A DNA stretch of 64,000 nt from Paenibacillus tianjinensis (GTDB lineage Bacteria; Bacillota; Bacilli; Paenibacillales; Paenibacillaceae): assembly GCF_017086365.1 (NCBI RefSeq), contig NZ_CP070969.1:1178001-1242000 (forward strand), written 5' to 3'. Shown in pieces: positions 35,894 through 44,534 of the stretch. Position 1 is the stretch's first letter, and every line of letters begins with the position of its first letter. The notes beneath the pieces were generated by a model. That model did not search any database, had not been told where the DNA came from, and worked only from the letters and a program-made list of their open reading frames with translations. Made by a program: the position numbers and the translations under genes.

Positions 35894-36637
35894 ATGGAAA
35901 ACACCGGACATCAGCAAACACCGAATCCCGGCCGGCAGCAGCGACAAATAGAGCTGGAGCTGGTATTGCTTCGCCATGGGCATACGAAATGGAACAAGGA
36001 GCGCCGTTATCTGGGGAGCAGCGATTTACCGCTGCTGCCGGAGGAACGGGAGAATCTGGCTGCATTAAGAGAACAGCCGGAACTGGCGGGCAGCTTCTGG
36101 CGTGTATACTGCAGTGATTTGCTCCGCTGCCGGGAGACTTTGCACTGCATTGCTCCCTCGCTGGAAGCTGAAACTGTCTATGATTCCCGCTTACGGGAGA
36201 TGTGTTTTGGGGCATGGGAAGGCTGCACGTATGAGCAGCTGAAGAATAATCCACTGTACAGAAGCTGGATTGATGATCCATCGGCAGTTACGCCGCCGAG
36301 CGGGGAACCCTGGGAGGCGTTTACCTCCAGGCTGGAGCATTTTATGAGCGGGTTGGTGCTCGAAGCGAAAGCCGGGGAGAGCTTACCGGGGTATCGATGT
36401 TCAGCTCAGGGGGAGAGCAAGGAAAATAACAGCCCGGGTGCCGCTGTATTCAGCGGAAAGCTCTTGAAACTGCGAGTGCTGATTGTTACACACGGCGGTG
36501 TCATCCGCCAATGGCTGGCGAAGGCTGGGTCCGGGTTGACGTTCCACACGACAGCAGCACCGCCGCCGGGAACGGTGGCGGTGCTGCACCTGGTGTTGCA
36601 GGCAGAAGGCTGGGCATTAAGCAGAACGGAAATGTGA
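35894..36637 (+). CDS. CobC-like histidine phosphatase (alpha-ribazole phosphatase candidate)
   Basis: This is a 247-residue histidine phosphatase. The RHG motif LLRHGHTKWN (Arg27, His28) starts the fold, the second catalytic block is LREMCFGAWEGCTYEQL, and the last is VTHGGVIRQWL. In this position after cobD-cbiZ-cbiB it most likely removes phosphate from alpha-ribazole phosphate or adenosylcobalamin phosphate, the CobC step. The N-terminal 18 residues are polar and extra, and an insert near residues 165-185 is Gly/Ser/Glu-rich. The ribosome binding site is weak. Confidence 0.82.
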   Translation: MENTGHQQTPNPGRQQRQIELELVLLRHGHTKWNKERRYLGSSDLPLLPEERENLAALREQPELAGSFWRVYCSDLLRCRETLHCIAPSLEAETVYDSRLREMCFGAWEGCTYEQLKNNPLYRSWIDDPSAVTPPSGEPWEAFTSRLEHFMSGLVLEAKAGESLPGYRCSAQGESKENNSPGAAVFSGKLLKLRVLIVTHGGVIRQWLAKAGSGLTFHTTAAPPPGTVAVLHLVLQAEGWALSRTEM

Positions 36638-36677
36638 ATTTAAGCTGCTGCGTTTGGCGGGAGTCGTGATTCACGGG

Positions 36678-36931
36678 CTATAAGCTCTATAAGCTCTATA
36701 AGCTCTATAAGCTCTATAAGCTCTATAAGCTCTATAAGCTCTATAAGCTCTATAAGCTCTATAAGCTCTATAAGCTCTATAAGCTCTATAAGCTCTGTAA
36801 ACTCTATAAAGCTCTATAAAGCTCTATAAAGCTCTATAAAGCTCTATAAGCTCGTAAACTAGTAAGCTCTTGAAGCTCTTGAAGCTCTTGAAGCTCTTGA
36901 AGCTCTGTAAGCTCTGTAAGCTCTGTAAGCT
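36678..36931. repeat. 9-bp minisatellite (CTATAAGCT) with diverged units
   Basis: About 13 uninterrupted copies of CTATAAGCT run from 36678 to 36795. Then come four 10-bp CTATAAAGCT units, several intermediate variants, four CTTGAAGCT and three CTGTAAGCT units to about 36931, about 27 units in all. Blocks of identical variants show stepwise expansion. It fills the space between the convergent phosphatase and MFS genes and ends only a few bases from the MFS stop codon. TAA in one frame makes a coding role unlikely. Confidence 0.95.
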
Positions 36932-36934
36932 CAA

Positions 36935-38395
36935 TCAGGCTTCTGTTACCCCGCTGCCTTTTTTTAACGCAGATTCATCTTTTACCATGGCTGCCTCCTT
37001 CCCGTCTGGCAATAACAGTGCCGGAAGGAAAGAGACCACAGCAAAACCGATCGACCACCAGAAGGCGACATTATAGGCCCCGGCAACGGTAAGGGCGCCC
37101 GAGGCAGCGTGGCTTGAGAGCTGATGCGATATGACGGTAGCCAGGATGGCGGCGCCGAAGGCTCCCCCGATCGTCTGGAAAATCCGCAGTGCAATGCTGG
37201 CATCGGCCACCTGGTCTTTGCGCAGTCCGACATAGGCGGAGACCATGACCGGGATGAGTAGACCATTCAGTGCCGCCCCCCGGAGCACGAGTGCAGCCGC
37301 GAGCAATATCTGATTGGTATCCGGACCGGCAAAGGCAAAGGGCAGGGTGGAAATAATCGTTACCGCAAGACTTATGATCACGATGAGCCGTGAACCGATA
37401 CGGTCAGACAGGCTGCCGATCCAGCTCCGGGTCAATAACATCCCGATTCCTTGCGGAATCAGCAGGACTCCGGTAAACAGCACGCTTTCACCCCGTACCT
37501 GCTGATAGTATAATGGCAGAAGCAGCAGGGCTCCGTTCATGACCATGCCTCCAAGAAACACGGTAGCATTCGAAGCGGAGAAAATACGGGATTTAAACAA
37601 GCGAAGATCAAGTAGCGGTGTTCGGTTAGTCCGTAGCGCGTAAACAATAAATGAAGCCATAAGCACAAGACCAATCACCAGCGGAATGCTCACTTCCTTG
37701 CTGTTCAAGCCGCCATATTGGCTGATTTGGGCAATGCCATAAATTAGGATGGCGAATGCAGGGGACAGCAGCAGAAGGCCGGTAAGGTCGAGCGGCTGTT
37801 TGCGCGCAGAAGGCTGGTCTGCAGGAATTCCCCGTGAGGCCAGCCACAGGGCGATTAAGCTGATAGGGATATTGACGTAAAAAATCCAGCGCCAGCTCAG
37901 GCCGTTGATAATTACCCCGCCCAGTACCGGGCCGAGAATCGGACCCAGCAGGGTAGGAATGCCGATAATGGATATGACGCGTCCAAGACTTTTGCCGGCG
38001 GACTGGACAAGCACGGTTTGCAGCGTGGGGATCAATATGCCTGCACCCACCCCCTGCACCAGCCGGAAGGCGATCAGACTGCCCGGATTCCAGGCGAGCG
38101 CGCAAAGGATGGAACCGGCTAAAAATACGGTGAGTGAAAATAGATACACCCTTTTACCGCCAAAACGGTTAACCGCCCAGCCGGAGACCGGTATGGATAT
38201 ACCCATAGTCAGTACATATCCGGTTACCACCCATTGGATCACAGAAACGGTGCTGCCTAAGTCCAGGGTAAGCGTCTTGATGGCTACGTTGACCATAGTT
38301 GAGTCAAAAAGCGGGGCGAGTGCACCGAATACCAGAATAAGAGCTACTTTTAGAATGGCCGGGTCAATTTTTTCAGCAGATTTACTTTTTGCCAT
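36935..38395 (-). CDS. MFS drug efflux transporter, DHA2 (EmrB/QacA) family
   Basis: This is a 486-residue, 14-helix proton-coupled exporter. The antiporter signature GPILGPVLGGVIINGLSWRWIFYVNIP (motif C region) is near residue 155, and motif A is GWAVNRFGGKRVYLFS. The first helix has DSTMVNVAIKTL, typical of DHA2. It is divergent from a TetR gene, with a 28-bp perfect palindrome between them, so it is almost certainly repressed by that regulator and induced by its ligand. The last codons directly abut the 9-bp minisatellite. Confidence 0.92.
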   Translation of the reverse strand: MAKSKSAEKIDPAILKVALILVFGALAPLFDSTMVNVAIKTLTLDLGSTVSVIQWVVTGYVLTMGISIPVSGWAVNRFGGKRVYLFSLTVFLAGSILCALAWNPGSLIAFRLVQGVGAGILIPTLQTVLVQSAGKSLGRVISIIGIPTLLGPILGPVLGGVIINGLSWRWIFYVNIPISLIALWLASRGIPADQPSARKQPLDLTGLLLLSPAFAILIYGIAQISQYGGLNSKEVSIPLVIGLVLMASFIVYALRTNRTPLLDLRLFKSRIFSASNATVFLGGMVMNGALLLLPLYYQQVRGESVLFTGVLLIPQGIGMLLTRSWIGSLSDRIGSRLIVIISLAVTIISTLPFAFAGPDTNQILLAAALVLRGAALNGLLIPVMVSAYVGLRKDQVADASIALRIFQTIGGAFGAAILATVISHQLSSHAASGALTVAGAYNVAFWWSIGFAVVSFLPALLLPDGKEAAMVKDESALKKGSGVTEA

Positions 38396-38418
38396 GGAAA
38401 TACTCCTCTCCTATCTCT

Positions 38419-38446
38419 ATAGAGTACGGTACGTACCGTACTCTAT
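38419..38446. promoter_or_regulatory. 28-bp perfect palindrome, probable TetR operator
   Basis: ATAGAGTACGGTAC is followed directly by its exact complement, centred at 38432/38433. It lies between the divergent MFS (start 38395) and TetR (start 38521) genes, just upstream of the MFS ribosome binding site. The size and symmetry fit a TetR dimer-pair site. Confidence 0.85.
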
Positions 38447-38520
38447 GTGATTAAGATAGTTCAATTTGACTTGAAATGCAAGAATAAATTTATGAAAATA
38501 ATGAAGGGGGGAACTAAATA

Positions 38521-39171
38521 ATGGCCGAGAAAAAGAAGAACTCTTCTGCAGAGCCTGCTGACGGGGAAGAGCAAACCACGGGCGGACGCCGCCGCGGAGA
38601 TGTGCTGGAGAATGCGATTTTGCAGGCTGCGTGGGATGAATGGAATGAAGTTGGTTATAACCGCCTGACCATGGAGAATATCGCGCTGCGGGCAAAAACC
38701 AATAAGAATGCGGTCTACCGCCGCTGGCCGAACAAGACTGCAATCGTCGCTGCCGCCATAGGCAAACATCTGGTGAAGCCGGACAGCTTCGGTCTTACAC
38801 CGGATACCGGTGATTTGCGCGGTGATATGCTCGCCCTGCTGCTTGGCATTGTGAAACCGATGGAAATGATCGGCGCCGAGACCATTCATGGTCTGATGAC
38901 TGAATATTACGGGGGGAGTCTGATTGCTTCCCTGCCGGAAATGCTGCATAGCCAGACTGAAAATAAGCTTACAGCGGCTATCCAAGCCATTCTGCAGAAT
39001 GCCGAGAAACGCGGAGAGCTTAATCTGGCAGATTTGAGTCCCCGCGTCATCTCGCTTCCTGCAGACCTGCTGGTGTATGAACTCCTTACCACCCATGAGC
39101 CGGTAGCGGAATCCACGATTACAGGGATTATCGATGACATTTTCATGCCGCTTGTAAGGCCGAAGCAGTGA
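38521..39171 (+). CDS. TetR/AcrR family regulator of the divergent MFS pump
   Basis: This 216-residue TetR-type repressor has an N-terminal polar extension and then a helix-turn-helix at about 20-70, with LENAILQAAWDEWNEVGYNRLTMENIALRAKTNKNAVYRRWPNKTAIV. The PNK(T/A) helix-4 variant and the C-terminal domain are of the TetR_C_11-like kind. It lies divergent from the MFS pump with a perfect palindrome between, so it probably represses both genes. The inducing ligand is unknown. Confidence 0.9.
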   Translation: MAEKKKNSSAEPADGEEQTTGGRRRGDVLENAILQAAWDEWNEVGYNRLTMENIALRAKTNKNAVYRRWPNKTAIVAAAIGKHLVKPDSFGLTPDTGDLRGDMLALLLGIVKPMEMIGAETIHGLMTEYYGGSLIASLPEMLHSQTENKLTAAIQAILQNAEKRGELNLADLSPRVISLPADLLVYELLTTHEPVAESTITGIIDDIFMPLVRPKQ

Positions 39172-39183
39172 TATGCATATGCT

Positions 39184-39217
39184 GAACACCCCTCCCTGGA
39201 GATAAGGAGGGGTGTTC
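39184..39217. terminator. Terminator-like hairpin, convergent genes
   Basis: GAACACCCCTCC pairs perfectly with GGAGGGGTGTTC around ten bases, between the TetR gene and the glycoside hydrolase. The following tract is ATATTTA. Confidence 0.7.
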
Positions 39218-39242
39218 ATATTTACGGATTTCCGTAAGAGAG

Positions 39243-40952
39243 CTATTCGGTCCAGGAACGGTAGATGCGCCGCACCTCCCGGAATGACTGCTTAGGTTTG
39301 CGGTATTCATTAACAAGGCCCTTATTGTTGAAGCCGCGGGCGCGGTCACGGAAGCTCTTGCTGGTGCTCTTCAGATCGCCGCGGATGTCTGCAAACTGCC
39401 AGATGAAGGTTCCGCCGATCCGGGGATCGTTACGGAAGATCGCCAGTGCCCCGGTAACAATATAGGCCTGATAATCCTCGCTGAACAATCGGGGCTCCCA
39501 GCCTACATCGCCGGACAGCCCTGCACCGCCGAACTCGGTCATCAGCACCGGCCTGTCACCGGCTCCCAGCCGCTCTGCCCGCTCATGGAACTGCTCCAGC
39601 ATGTCTTTAAAGCCTCCCACCTCACCTTCGTACCAGCCAAAATATTTATTAATGCCGATGACATCGAACAGGGGCAGCAAAATATCTTCCAGCGGGTGCA
39701 TGGTCGCATAGGTAACCAGCCTGGAAGTATCGAGACTTCTCACCAGGCCGACCAGAGCCTGTGTGAAGACATAGGCCTCCTGTGTGCGGCTGTCAATCTC
39801 ATTATGAACCGACCAGAAGATGACAGACGGATGATGAACATGCAAGCCGATCATTTCTTCAATCATGGTAAGTGCACGCTGCTGAAAGAGCGGCTCACTT
39901 ACCGTTTCGTTCGGCAGGGCAGCTCCCCAGATCGGGATTTCGCTCCAGTACACCAGGCCGTGTTCATCGAGCAGATCAAGCCAATAAGAGCTCTGGGGAT
40001 AATGCGAGCCCCGGACGGAATTGCAGCCCAGCTCCAGTATGATATCAAGCTCTTTGTGCATCAGCTTCGGGGGAAAGGCAAAACCCCACTCGGGATGCTC
40101 CTCATGACGGTTAACCCCCTTTAAATAGACCGGAGTGCCGTTAATTAAGATGCGCTGATCCTTCGTCTCAATCCGGCGGAAGCCGATCCGTTCGGTCTTG
40201 TCGTCTTCCTCTGTCCGTACCTGAAAGGAATACAGTTCCGGATGGCCGACATTCCACAGGCGCACCTCAGGCAGGAGAAGTTTGAAGGTGTGGCTGAAGG
40301 TCTAGCCAGCCTCAATCCGGACTTCTTCCGAGTGCAATTCATGTCCGCCTTCGCTAAGTGTCAGTCTAGTCGACTGCTGCACCTGCAGGAATGAGCGGAT
40401 CTGTACATGAACAGAGACATCGGCGTCCGCGCCATGGAGCGCATAGTCAATTTTCAATTGTTCAATATACAAATCGGGCAGATATTGCAGCTCGCAAGGC
40501 CGGATGATGCCGCCGTAATGGAACCAGTCCACCTGCTCGGTCGGAATCGTCAGGCGGTCCAGCGTGCTGTCCGTCCGGACGACAAGCTCATGCTCACCTG
40601 CGGCCAGGGAAGGAACAATGAATTCAAAGGGGGTAAATCCGCCGTAGTGGTAGCCAAGATGCCGGCCGTCCAGATACACATCAGAATGGCCCAGCACAGC
40701 ATGAAAGATCAGCCGGACATGCTGCGCCGCCTGAATCTGCACTTTTTTCCGGTACCAGGCGACTCCTTCGTATTCGTACATACCCAGTTCATTATTCCAG
40801 CAGGAGGGTACATAGAGAGATTGTGAAGAATGTGGAAAACGCTCATACCATTGTTCTTGAATCCCTGCATTAAGCGGATCCTGCACAAAGTCCCAAGGCC
40901 CGTCCAGTAATTCTGTTCTGCGAATCTGATGCTGGCGAAAAGTCCTTAACAA
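39243..40952 (-). pseudogene. Glycoside hydrolase family 2 (beta-glucuronidase type), in-frame amber stop
   Basis: One minus-strand frame of 569 codons encodes a GH2 enzyme: a jelly-roll domain (ELLDGPWDFV, YRKKVQIQ), an immunoglobulin-like domain, and a TIM barrel with acid/base SVHNE and nucleophile MTEFGGAG. A TAG at 40302-40304 (after EVRIEAG) interrupts it within the second domain, and the frame continues at once as TFSHTFKLLLPEVRLWN. A C-to-T change in a glutamine codon would explain it. Without readthrough the catalytic barrel would not be made from this start. The neighbouring AraC gene is also broken. Confidence 0.85.
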
Positions 40953-41008
40953 GCCGATTCCTCCTCATTATTGTCCGGTATATTGTCAAATACAGGCATC
41001 CTGATAAT

Positions 41009-41944
41009 ATGGATAGTAACATTCTGCGTTTCAGCATTGAATGGAAAAAAACGCTAATGTCTTGTATAAATCGCGCTTTAAGCTATAGGGGGAGACATGA
41101 CTTGGAAGCGGCCGGCTACAACTTGAATGACCTCAACGTGCATATCCATTTCGTACTGGACAAGGTTACCTATCCGGGCTGGGAGGATATCCGCAATATG
41201 GTGAATGTGCATAGCCTGTACTGGGTTCATGAGGGAGCGGGCATTTTCCGGACCAATGTTGAACATCAGGTGCAGGCTGGAATGCTGATCTATTTGAAAC
41301 CGGGCCTCCAGTTGTCCATGCGTTCGGAGATGGATGCTCCGCTCCGCATGACGATGCTGCTGTTCGATTGTGCAGAGCTCGGCTATGATGCGGTTTGGAA
41401 GGATGTGCAGCCCATCGGTACCCTGAGACTTCCCTTCTTAAGCCAGTAATGTGACCAGCAGGCAGAGGAATTAGGCCGGTTGTTCCGGGAGATTCATCAG
41501 GACTGGCTGCCCGGACTGACCGCCGGTACAGCCGTCTCCCGGGCTAAATCGCAGATTCTGCTGCATAAGCTTCACCAGACCGTACAAGCCGACTGGAATC
41601 TGCCGGAGTCCGGAGCCTTCGCTGCCTTTGAACAGATTAAGAGTAAGCTCGAGAACGCTTATATGGAACATCACCGGATCGAAAAGCTAGCTGATGAATA
41701 TGGCATTTCCGCTTCTTACTTGCGCAAGCTGTTCCTGAAGCATACAGGCATGGGCCCGAAGGAATACCATATGCATATACAGAACCAGCAGGCCTGCCGC
41801 TATCTCATATTTACCGGTTATCCGGTCAGAGAAATCGCCAAATTATGCGGCTTTTACGAGGAATATCATTTCAGCAAAATATTCAAGCAGTTAAACGGTG
41901 TCTCCCCGACCCTTTACCGCAGCAGACAGAGAAATGGAGAATAA
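41009..41944 (+). pseudogene. AraC family regulator, in-frame ochre stop
   Basis: The frame spans 311 codons: an N-terminal cupin-like sensor (VHSLYWVHEGAGIFRTN, AGMLIYLKPG), a linker, and a C-terminal double helix-turn-helix (LADEYGISASYLRKLFLKHTGMGPKEYHMHIQ, then VREIAKLCGFYEEYHFSKIFKQLNGVSPTLYR). TAA at 41447-41449 splits it between sensor and linker, with the frame otherwise intact. It is divergent from the GH2 gene, 56 bases away, and probably regulated it. No strong ribosome binding site is seen before 41009. Confidence 0.82.
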
Positions 41945-41953
41945 ATTACCTAT

Positions 41954-41998
41954 AGAACCACAGGCGGGAGAAAAAGCCGGGGCTGTGGTTCTTTTTTT
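41954..41998 (+). terminator. Intrinsic terminator after the AraC gene
   Basis: AGAACCACAG (41954-41963) pairs exactly with CTGTGGTTCT (41983-41992), followed by a run of T. Confidence 0.9.
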
Positions 41999-42042
41999 AC
42001 GGGAAAGACTATGCCATGATAGCTATGGGGGGCGACTTACGC

Positions 42043-43500
42043 ATGTTTAAGGATTTCAAGCTCATTGCCGGACGGCCGGTATATATTCAGGTTAAGGATT
42101 ATATGAAAAGCCTCATTCTAAGGGGCGCCCTCCAAGGGGAGCAAAAGCTGCCCTCTACCCGGGAATTGAGCCTGCTGCTTGCGGTGAGCCGCAATTCCGT
42201 CATTTCCGCCTATACGGCGCTGGAGGATGACGGCTTCGCCTACACGGTGCAGGGGCAGGGCAGCTATGTGGCGTCTGCGGCTGCTTCGGATAGCACCACA
42301 GCAGTCTCGGCCTGGACGATGGACTGGAAGACCCGCTTAAGCAGCAGAGCACTGCTGGCGGAGGAGCTGGATATTATGAAGCGCGGCATCCGCGCGGGTA
42401 AGGGTACGATTTCTTTTACCAGCATCGCACCTGATGAAAGCCTGTTCGACCTGGACAATGTAAAACGGGCATTTCTGGACCGGATGTCCGTGGAAGGCAA
42501 TGTTCTGCTGAACTATGGCTATGCCAAGGGGTATAAGCCTTTAATAGATTATTTGCGGCAATATATGGAGCACAAGGGCGTAGACATGCGCGGCAAGGAT
42601 CTGCTGATTACAAACGGGTTCACGGAGGGCTTTGATATTGTGTTGTCTGCACTGGGGCAGCGGCATGGAGCGGTGCTCTGTGAGAATCCCACCCATCATA
42701 CGGCACTCAAAAACCTGCGGCTGAACGGCTTTGACATCAGAGGGGTGGCGATGGAGCCTGACGGCATTCACCTGGGTGAGCTGAAGCGGGCTCTGGAGGA
42801 AGAGGAGGTTGATTGTGCGTATTTCGTGCCTTCCTACCACAATCCAACCGGAATTGTGATGTCGCCCGAGAAAAGACAGGGACTCATGAAGCTGATGGCA
42901 GAATACAGGGTGCCGGTGATTGAGGACGGGTTCAACGAGGAGCTGCGGTATTCGGGCTCCCATGTGGCTCCGCTGATCGCAGCAGCCGGGAGCGGCAACA
43001 GTATTATCTACCTGGGGAGCTTCTCCAAGGTACTGTTTCCCGGGCTTCGGGTGGGCTGGGTGCTGGCGGATCAGGAGCTGATTTATGTGCTCGAAAGCGT
43101 CAAGCGGGCACGCAGCATTCATACCTCAACGCTGGATCAGTCGATCCTGTATCAGTATCTGCTCGGTGGCCATTTGGAGAAATTTCTGAAACGGGCCAGA
43201 ACGGAATATAAACGGAAATACGAGCTGACGATGGCCTGCTGCAAGGAATGTCTGCCCTATTCCCGGATAAGCGGTGACGGGGGCCTGCATCTTTTTGTTA
43301 CTTTCCCCAAAGGCTTCAGCACAAGAGAGCTGCTGGCGGCCTGCCGGGAGCAGGGGGTTATTTTTACAGCGGGAGATATCTTCTTTACGGACGGAACCGG
43401 ACAACATACGCTGCGGCTGGGCTTCTCGAGGGTAGCGGACGAAGATATACGCAGGGGAATTGAGATTATCGGGAGGACAGCACGGCAACTACTGGGATGA
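42043..43500 (+). CDS. MocR family (GntR-aminotransferase) regulator, DdlR-like
   Basis: This 485-residue protein fuses an N-terminal GntR winged helix (about residues 8-75, including LPSTRELSLLLAVSRNSVISAYTALEDDGF) to an aminotransferase-like PLP domain. The PLP lysine is in YLGSFSKVLFPGLRVGW and the NPTG block is SYHNPTGIV. MocR regulators sense PLP with a ligand such as an amino acid. Directly downstream lies a D-Ala-D-Ala ligase. Brevibacillus DdlR is a MocR protein that activates ddl, so the same logic is likely here. Start at 42043, behind GGGGGGCG. Confidence 0.88.
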   Translation: MFKDFKLIAGRPVYIQVKDYMKSLILRGALQGEQKLPSTRELSLLLAVSRNSVISAYTALEDDGFAYTVQGQGSYVASAAASDSTTAVSAWTMDWKTRLSSRALLAEELDIMKRGIRAGKGTISFTSIAPDESLFDLDNVKRAFLDRMSVEGNVLLNYGYAKGYKPLIDYLRQYMEHKGVDMRGKDLLITNGFTEGFDIVLSALGQRHGAVLCENPTHHTALKNLRLNGFDIRGVAMEPDGIHLGELKRALEEEEVDCAYFVPSYHNPTGIVMSPEKRQGLMKLMAEYRVPVIEDGFNEELRYSGSHVAPLIAAAGSGNSIIYLGSFSKVLFPGLRVGWVLADQELIYVLESVKRARSIHTSTLDQSILYQYLLGGHLEKFLKRARTEYKRKYELTMACCKECLPYSRISGDGGLHLFVTFPKGFSTRELLAACREQGVIFTAGDIFFTDGTGQHTLRLGFSRVADEDIRRGIEIIGRTARQLLG

Positions 43501-43514
43501 AGAGGGGTATGGAG

Positions 43515-44534
43515 ATGTTAAAAGTAGGCGTAATTATGGGCGGGGTATCCTCTGAATATGAGGTGTCGCTGAATACCGGCAGAGAAATGCTGAAGCACTT
43601 GGACCGGAGCAAATACGAGGCGGTGCCGGTAGTCATTACAGAGCGCGGACAGCTGATTGATCAGGTAAAAGGGCTGGATTTCGCACTGCTGGCGCTCCAC
43701 GGCGCCTACGGCGAGGACGGAACGGTGCAGGGCACGCTGGAGACGCTCGGTATCCCCTATTCCGGGAGCGGCGTGCTGTCCAGCAGCCTGTGCATGGATA
43801 AACATCTGTCCAAAACCATCCTCAGAAGCCAGGGAATCCTGACCCCGGATTGGCTGTGCTGGGACAGCATGGATGATTATGCGCCGGAAGCGGTGGAACG
43901 CCTCGGATATCCGGTCATGGTTAAGCCGAATTCGGGCGGATCCAGTATCGGCATGTCGAAGGTGAACAATGCACAAGAGCTGCGGGGGGCGGTGGAAAAA
44001 GCATTTGCCGCAGACTGTTCCATTCTGATTGAAGGATTCACCGAAGGGCAGGAAATTACCTGCCCGATTCTAGGCGGCGACCTTCTGCCGGTCATTGGCA
44101 TCCGCTCGCTGGGTGCGGACTGGTTCGACTATAGCGCCAAATATGCGCTAGGCGGAGCGGATGAACGTGTAATCCAGCTGTCTCTGGGGACTCACGAACG
44201 GGTGCGTACGGCAGCATTTGCCTGCTATAAGGCGCTGAAGTGCTCCGTCTATGCCCGGGTGGATATGCTGCTGAAAGATGGCGTTCCCTATGTCCTTGAA
44301 GTGAACACCCTGCCGGGGATGACCGAAACCAGCCTGCTGCCGCGAAGCGCACTCGCTGCCGGCTACACCTTCAGCAGCCTGCTCGATGCCATCATTGCCG
44401 GTTCGCTGCAGGCGCGGGGAGCTCAAGCGGGGGAGGTACCGGCTGCGAAGGGATCAAACGAAGCGGGTGCGGAAGCCGGAGAGCAGGCAACGCAGGCAGA
44501 TAAAAGGATGCAGGAGGTGACCGGCCATGCTTAA
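43515..44534 (+). CDS. ddl: D-alanine--D-alanine ligase family protein
   Basis: This is an ATP-grasp ligase of about 339 residues. It begins MLKVGVIMGGVSSEYEVS, has GPYGEDGT-like LHGAYGEDGTVQG, the MVKPNSGGSSIGMS lysine loop and the C-terminal VLEVNTLPGMTETSLLP with metal-binding Glu/Asn. These fit D-Ala-D-Ala ligase of cell-wall synthesis. The C-terminal 35 residues are an Ala/Gly/Glu-rich tail beyond the usual end. I prefer ATG 43515; GAGGGG lies suitably upstream. It follows the MocR gene closely and overlaps the aminotransferase by eight bases. Confidence 0.88.
   Translation: MLKVGVIMGGVSSEYEVSLNTGREMLKHLDRSKYEAVPVVITERGQLIDQVKGLDFALLALHGAYGEDGTVQGTLETLGIPYSGSGVLSSSLCMDKHLSKTILRSQGILTPDWLCWDSMDDYAPEAVERLGYPVMVKPNSGGSSIGMSKVNNAQELRGAVEKAFAADCSILIEGFTEGQEITCPILGGDLLPVIGIRSLGADWFDYSAKYALGGADERVIQLSLGTHERVRTAAFACYKALKCSVYARVDMLLKDGVPYVLEVNTLPGMTETSLLPRSALAAGYTFSSLLDAIIAGSLQARGAQAGEVPAAKGSNEAGAEAGEQATQADKRMQEVTGHA

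Noticed and set aside
36870..37076. Short frame encoding a KLL/KLC repeat peptide
   Set aside because: It is an artefact of the minisatellite read in one phase and runs antisense into the MFS gene.
14808..41944. Stop codon reassignment or pyrrolysine to explain in-frame TAG
   Set aside because: TAG is a normal stop for pgi, the YigZ gene, cysW, sbp, metI, cobS and rtcB here, one of the three disruptions is TAA, and no suppressor tRNA or pyl gene is visible.
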